Part shown: in pieces, positions 25,067 through 26,743 of the stretch
Layout of the letters: each line of letters starts with the position of its first letter
Numbering within the stretch: the stretch's first letter is position 1
Translations under genes and position numbers: made by a program
The notes under the pieces: generated by a model
Database searches by the model: none
The model's input: the letters and a program-made list of their open reading frames with translations, nothing else
Told to the model about the DNA's origin: nothing
Source of the DNA: Alphaproteobacteria bacterium
GTDB taxonomy: Bacteria; Pseudomonadota; Alphaproteobacteria; UBA9219
DNA: 26,743 bases
Direction: 5' to 3'
NCBI GenBank assembly: GCA_028716765.1
Contig: JAQUPC010000013.1
Span: forward strand, 1-26,743

Positions 25067-26065
25067 ATGCTGTTGTTAGAGGTGGTTAGGTATGTCACGG
25101 GGCGGATGAAGATGTTCATTCTAAAAAAATTGAGGGACTATGTGCATCAAAACATACGATCAATCATTGCAGCAGCAGTGTTGCTTCTCTTGCTGTACTG
25201 GTTGGGAAGTGATGTCACGTCAAGAACAAACTTTATAGTCTTTGGGTTCGCTTTCGTCGGAATCGGGACAGTGTTTTGGGACCATGCGCAAAGAGTTGAG
25301 GAATTATCAAAACGGCTGTTAAATGCCGAAACGGCACTAAATCGTATTGGCGATTCATTCTCTTATAGGTTGATTGTTGCCATAAAGCCGAAATGGTTCG
25401 AAATTCTACAAAAAATATGTGGAGAAAAAGATAAGTTCAAAGAGTTGATGGATGGAGGCGCTGAAAAGAATTTGGAAGAAGATTTCAGTTTTATCGAATT
25501 TTATGACAGCCTCAGCGAGCAAAAAATGTTGTGGTCTGATGTCCACAAGACTTTTGTGAAAGAATTTTTGGTTGCTGAGCCTTTGTTTCCGGAAGGAACT
25601 CAAGCATCGCAAATTGTAGCAAAAATGTTAAACGTCGGGAATTTTAGCAGCGTAAGAATATTGATTGCGCCGTCCAGTGTGTCGTTGTGGGATTACCATA
25701 ATGATAAGGGTGAAAAAATTAGCCTTGATTTTTCACAAATTCCCTTCGATGAAATCAAACGACTATTGATAACAACTTCTCATAGGGATCCTTTTCTTAC
25801 AATGAAGGGCATAAAAACATTTCCAACGTTTTTGCAAAGAAAATTTGATGAATACAATGTGAAATACAAACCCCACCCTTATTGGAGGCTTGCGCATATG
25901 AAGAATTATTTTGATGAGGAATTTGAAGATAAAAACAAGATCTTACCCGAGGGGCTTACGTTGTATGACAGCGAAGCCGATTGTCATGAATTTGAGACGG
26001 AATTTTATAAATTGACTTTGCATATCGATTTTTCCAAACACCCTTCGCTAATTGAGGGCTGGTAA
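25067..26065 (+). CDS. Membrane-anchored protein of unknown function
   Basis: The 332-aa protein has two N-terminal hydrophobic segments: SIIAAAVLLLLLYWLGS (about 33-49) and FIVFGFAFVGIGTVFW (about 56-71). A short heptad-like helix AQRVEELSKRLLNAETALNRIG follows, then a large soluble domain of about 240 residues with no motif I recognise. The ATG at 25067 has no clear ribosome site; the ATGs at 25103 and 25109 (MKMFILKK) are alternatives. Base use is AT-rich relative to fumC and parE, suggesting transfer. The TAA stop directly abuts a palindromic repeat. Confidence 0.65.
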   Translation: MLLLEVVRYVTGRMKMFILKKLRDYVHQNIRSIIAAAVLLLLLYWLGSDVTSRTNFIVFGFAFVGIGTVFWDHAQRVEELSKRLLNAETALNRIGDSFSYRLIVAIKPKWFEILQKICGEKDKFKELMDGGAEKNLEEDFSFIEFYDSLSEQKMLWSDVHKTFVKEFLVAEPLFPEGTQASQIVAKMLNVGNFSSVRILIAPSSVSLWDYHNDKGEKISLDFSQIPFDEIKRLLITTSHRDPFLTMKGIKTFPTFLQRKFDEYNVKYKPHPYWRLAHMKNYFDEEFEDKNKILPEGLTLYDSEADCHEFETEFYKLTLHIDFSKHPSLIEGW

Positions 26066-26066
26066 T

Positions 26067-26155
26067 GACCCCTCACCTGCAAAAACCAAGAACTTACTTT
26101 TCGCTTCGCTCAAGTAAGTCCATGTTTTTGCTTCCTCTCCCGCAAGGGGAGAGGG
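26067..26155. repeat. Palindromic repeat with conserved ends, copy 2 (inverted)
   Basis: It begins GACCCCTCACCTGCAAAAA and ends TTTTTGCTTCCTCTCCC...GGGGAGAGG, matching copy 1 (15415-15491) in opposite orientation. The centre differs: here ACTTACTT/AAGTAAGT forms the hairpin. It lies between convergent genes and may act as a bidirectional terminator. Confidence 0.75.
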
Positions 26156-26180
26156 GTGCCAACGTCGAAGACGTGCATTG

Positions 26181-26216
26181 TTTCTGATACCTGATCCCTG
26201 CCATCTGCCTTCTGAC
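26181..26216. repeat. CTGATACCTGATCCCTG-type repeat at the parE stop
   Basis: It contains TTTCTGATACCTGAT, the reverse complement of a segment at the mtaB start (10454-10468), followed by CCATCTGCCTTCTGACC and then the parE stop codon. Confidence 0.6.
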
Positions 26217-26743
26217 CTAAACATCCACGTCCTTCACGAACCGCGCGTTTTCCTGAATGAACTGAAAGCGCAATTCGGCTTTGCGGCCCATGAGGCTTTC
26301 GACAAGTTGTTCCGTTTCCTTGATCGCCTCAAGCCTGTCCTCGGCGTGCGCGGGGGCCACCACGACGCGGAGGAGGGAGCGCGTGCGCGGGCTCATCGTC
26401 GTTTCACGCAATTGCGCGGGCATCATTTCGCCGAGGCCCTTGAAGCGGCTGGTCTCGACCTTACGCCCGTTGAACTCGGCTTGCAGCAATTCGTCGCGGT
26501 GCGCGTCGTCGCGGGCATAGACGGTTTTGCCGCCTTGCGAAAGGCGATAGAGCGGTGGCTGGGCGAGATAGAGCCGCCCGGCGTTAATCAACCCCGGCAT
26601 CTCGCGGTAGAAAAACGTCATCAGCAGCGCGGCGATATGCGCACCGTCCACGTCGGCGTCGGTCATGATGATGACGCGCTCATAGCGCAGCTTTTTGAGA
26701 TCGAACGCGCTGCCTATGCCGCAGCCGAGCGCCTGCACGAGAT
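26217..26743 (-). CDS. parE: DNA topoisomerase IV subunit B, C-terminal fragment
   Basis: The last 175 or so codons are present; the gene continues beyond the right edge. The TOPRIM segment IIMTDADVDGAHIAALLMTFFYR carries the DxD metal-binding residues. GGKTVYARDDAHRDELL, RFKGLGEMMPAQLRETTM and the ending RFQFIQENARFVKDVDV fit ParE better than GyrB (GyrB usually reads KGLGEMNPEQLWETT). With ParC it decatenates daughter chromosomes. The stop is directly followed by a repeat. Confidence 0.9.
   Translation of the reverse strand, partial: LVQALGCGIGSAFDLKKLRYERVIIMTDADVDGAHIAALLMTFFYREMPGLINAGRLYLAQPPLYRLSQGGKTVYARDDAHRDELLQAEFNGRKVETSRFKGLGEMMPAQLRETTMSPRTRSLLRVVVAPAHAEDRLEAIKETEQLVESLMGRKAELRFQFIQENARFVKDVDV

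Overview
The window looks like an alphaproteobacterial chromosome of moderate GC. The marks are a CcrM-type adenine methyltransferase next to rnhB with a CtrA-like box upstream, a DUF721/DciA–DsbA–SMC block divergent from mutY, a DUF4167 gene before mtaB–ftsY, class II fumarase and ParE. I cannot name the genus. No rRNA, complete tRNA or CRISPR array was seen.

Layout. 1-8.2 kb: the 5' end of smc, a four-helix-bundle (23S IVS-type) gene, dsbA, a very large gene fusing three receiver domains to a PEP-utilising module, dciA, then mutY and a small secreted protein on the opposite strand, and ccrM. 8.2-9.5 kb: a cell-cycle-like control region for ccrM and a small DUF559 nuclease cassette inserted between rnhB and ccrM. 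9.5-12.7 kb: DUF4167 gene, mtaB, ftsY. 12.7-15.4 kb: two thioredoxin-fold genes and a first AMP nucleosidase. 15.4-19.8 kb: an accessory island with a membrane-protein gene decapitated by a 3,132-bp IS1-type element that carries its own cargo. 19.8-24.3 kb: fumC, an NlpC/P60-like secreted protein and a second AMP nucleosidase. 24.3-26.7 kb: a HicAB pair, an AT-rich membrane protein and the 3' part of parE.

Most notable observations. (1) The IS1-type element has perfect 18-bp inverted ends and an 8-bp target duplication. It carries a HicAB-like pair, a winged-helix-like gene, a small basic protein and a structured RNA-like region with a tRNA-like 3' end. It sits exactly behind the ATG of its target gene. 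(2) A 478-bp DUF559 nuclease cassette lies between perfect 38-bp inverted repeats, and a lone copy of the repeat lies 6.6 kb away. (3) The 1,064-aa protein has an architecture (REC-REC-REC-swivelling PEP domain-PEP barrel) that I do not know as a described system. (4) Several families of palindromic or inverted repeats sit at gene ends, bracket accessory genes, and have become coding sequence in RNase HII, MtaB and the four-helix-bundle protein. Together these suggest repeat-bounded cassettes inserted at the junctions of conserved operons.
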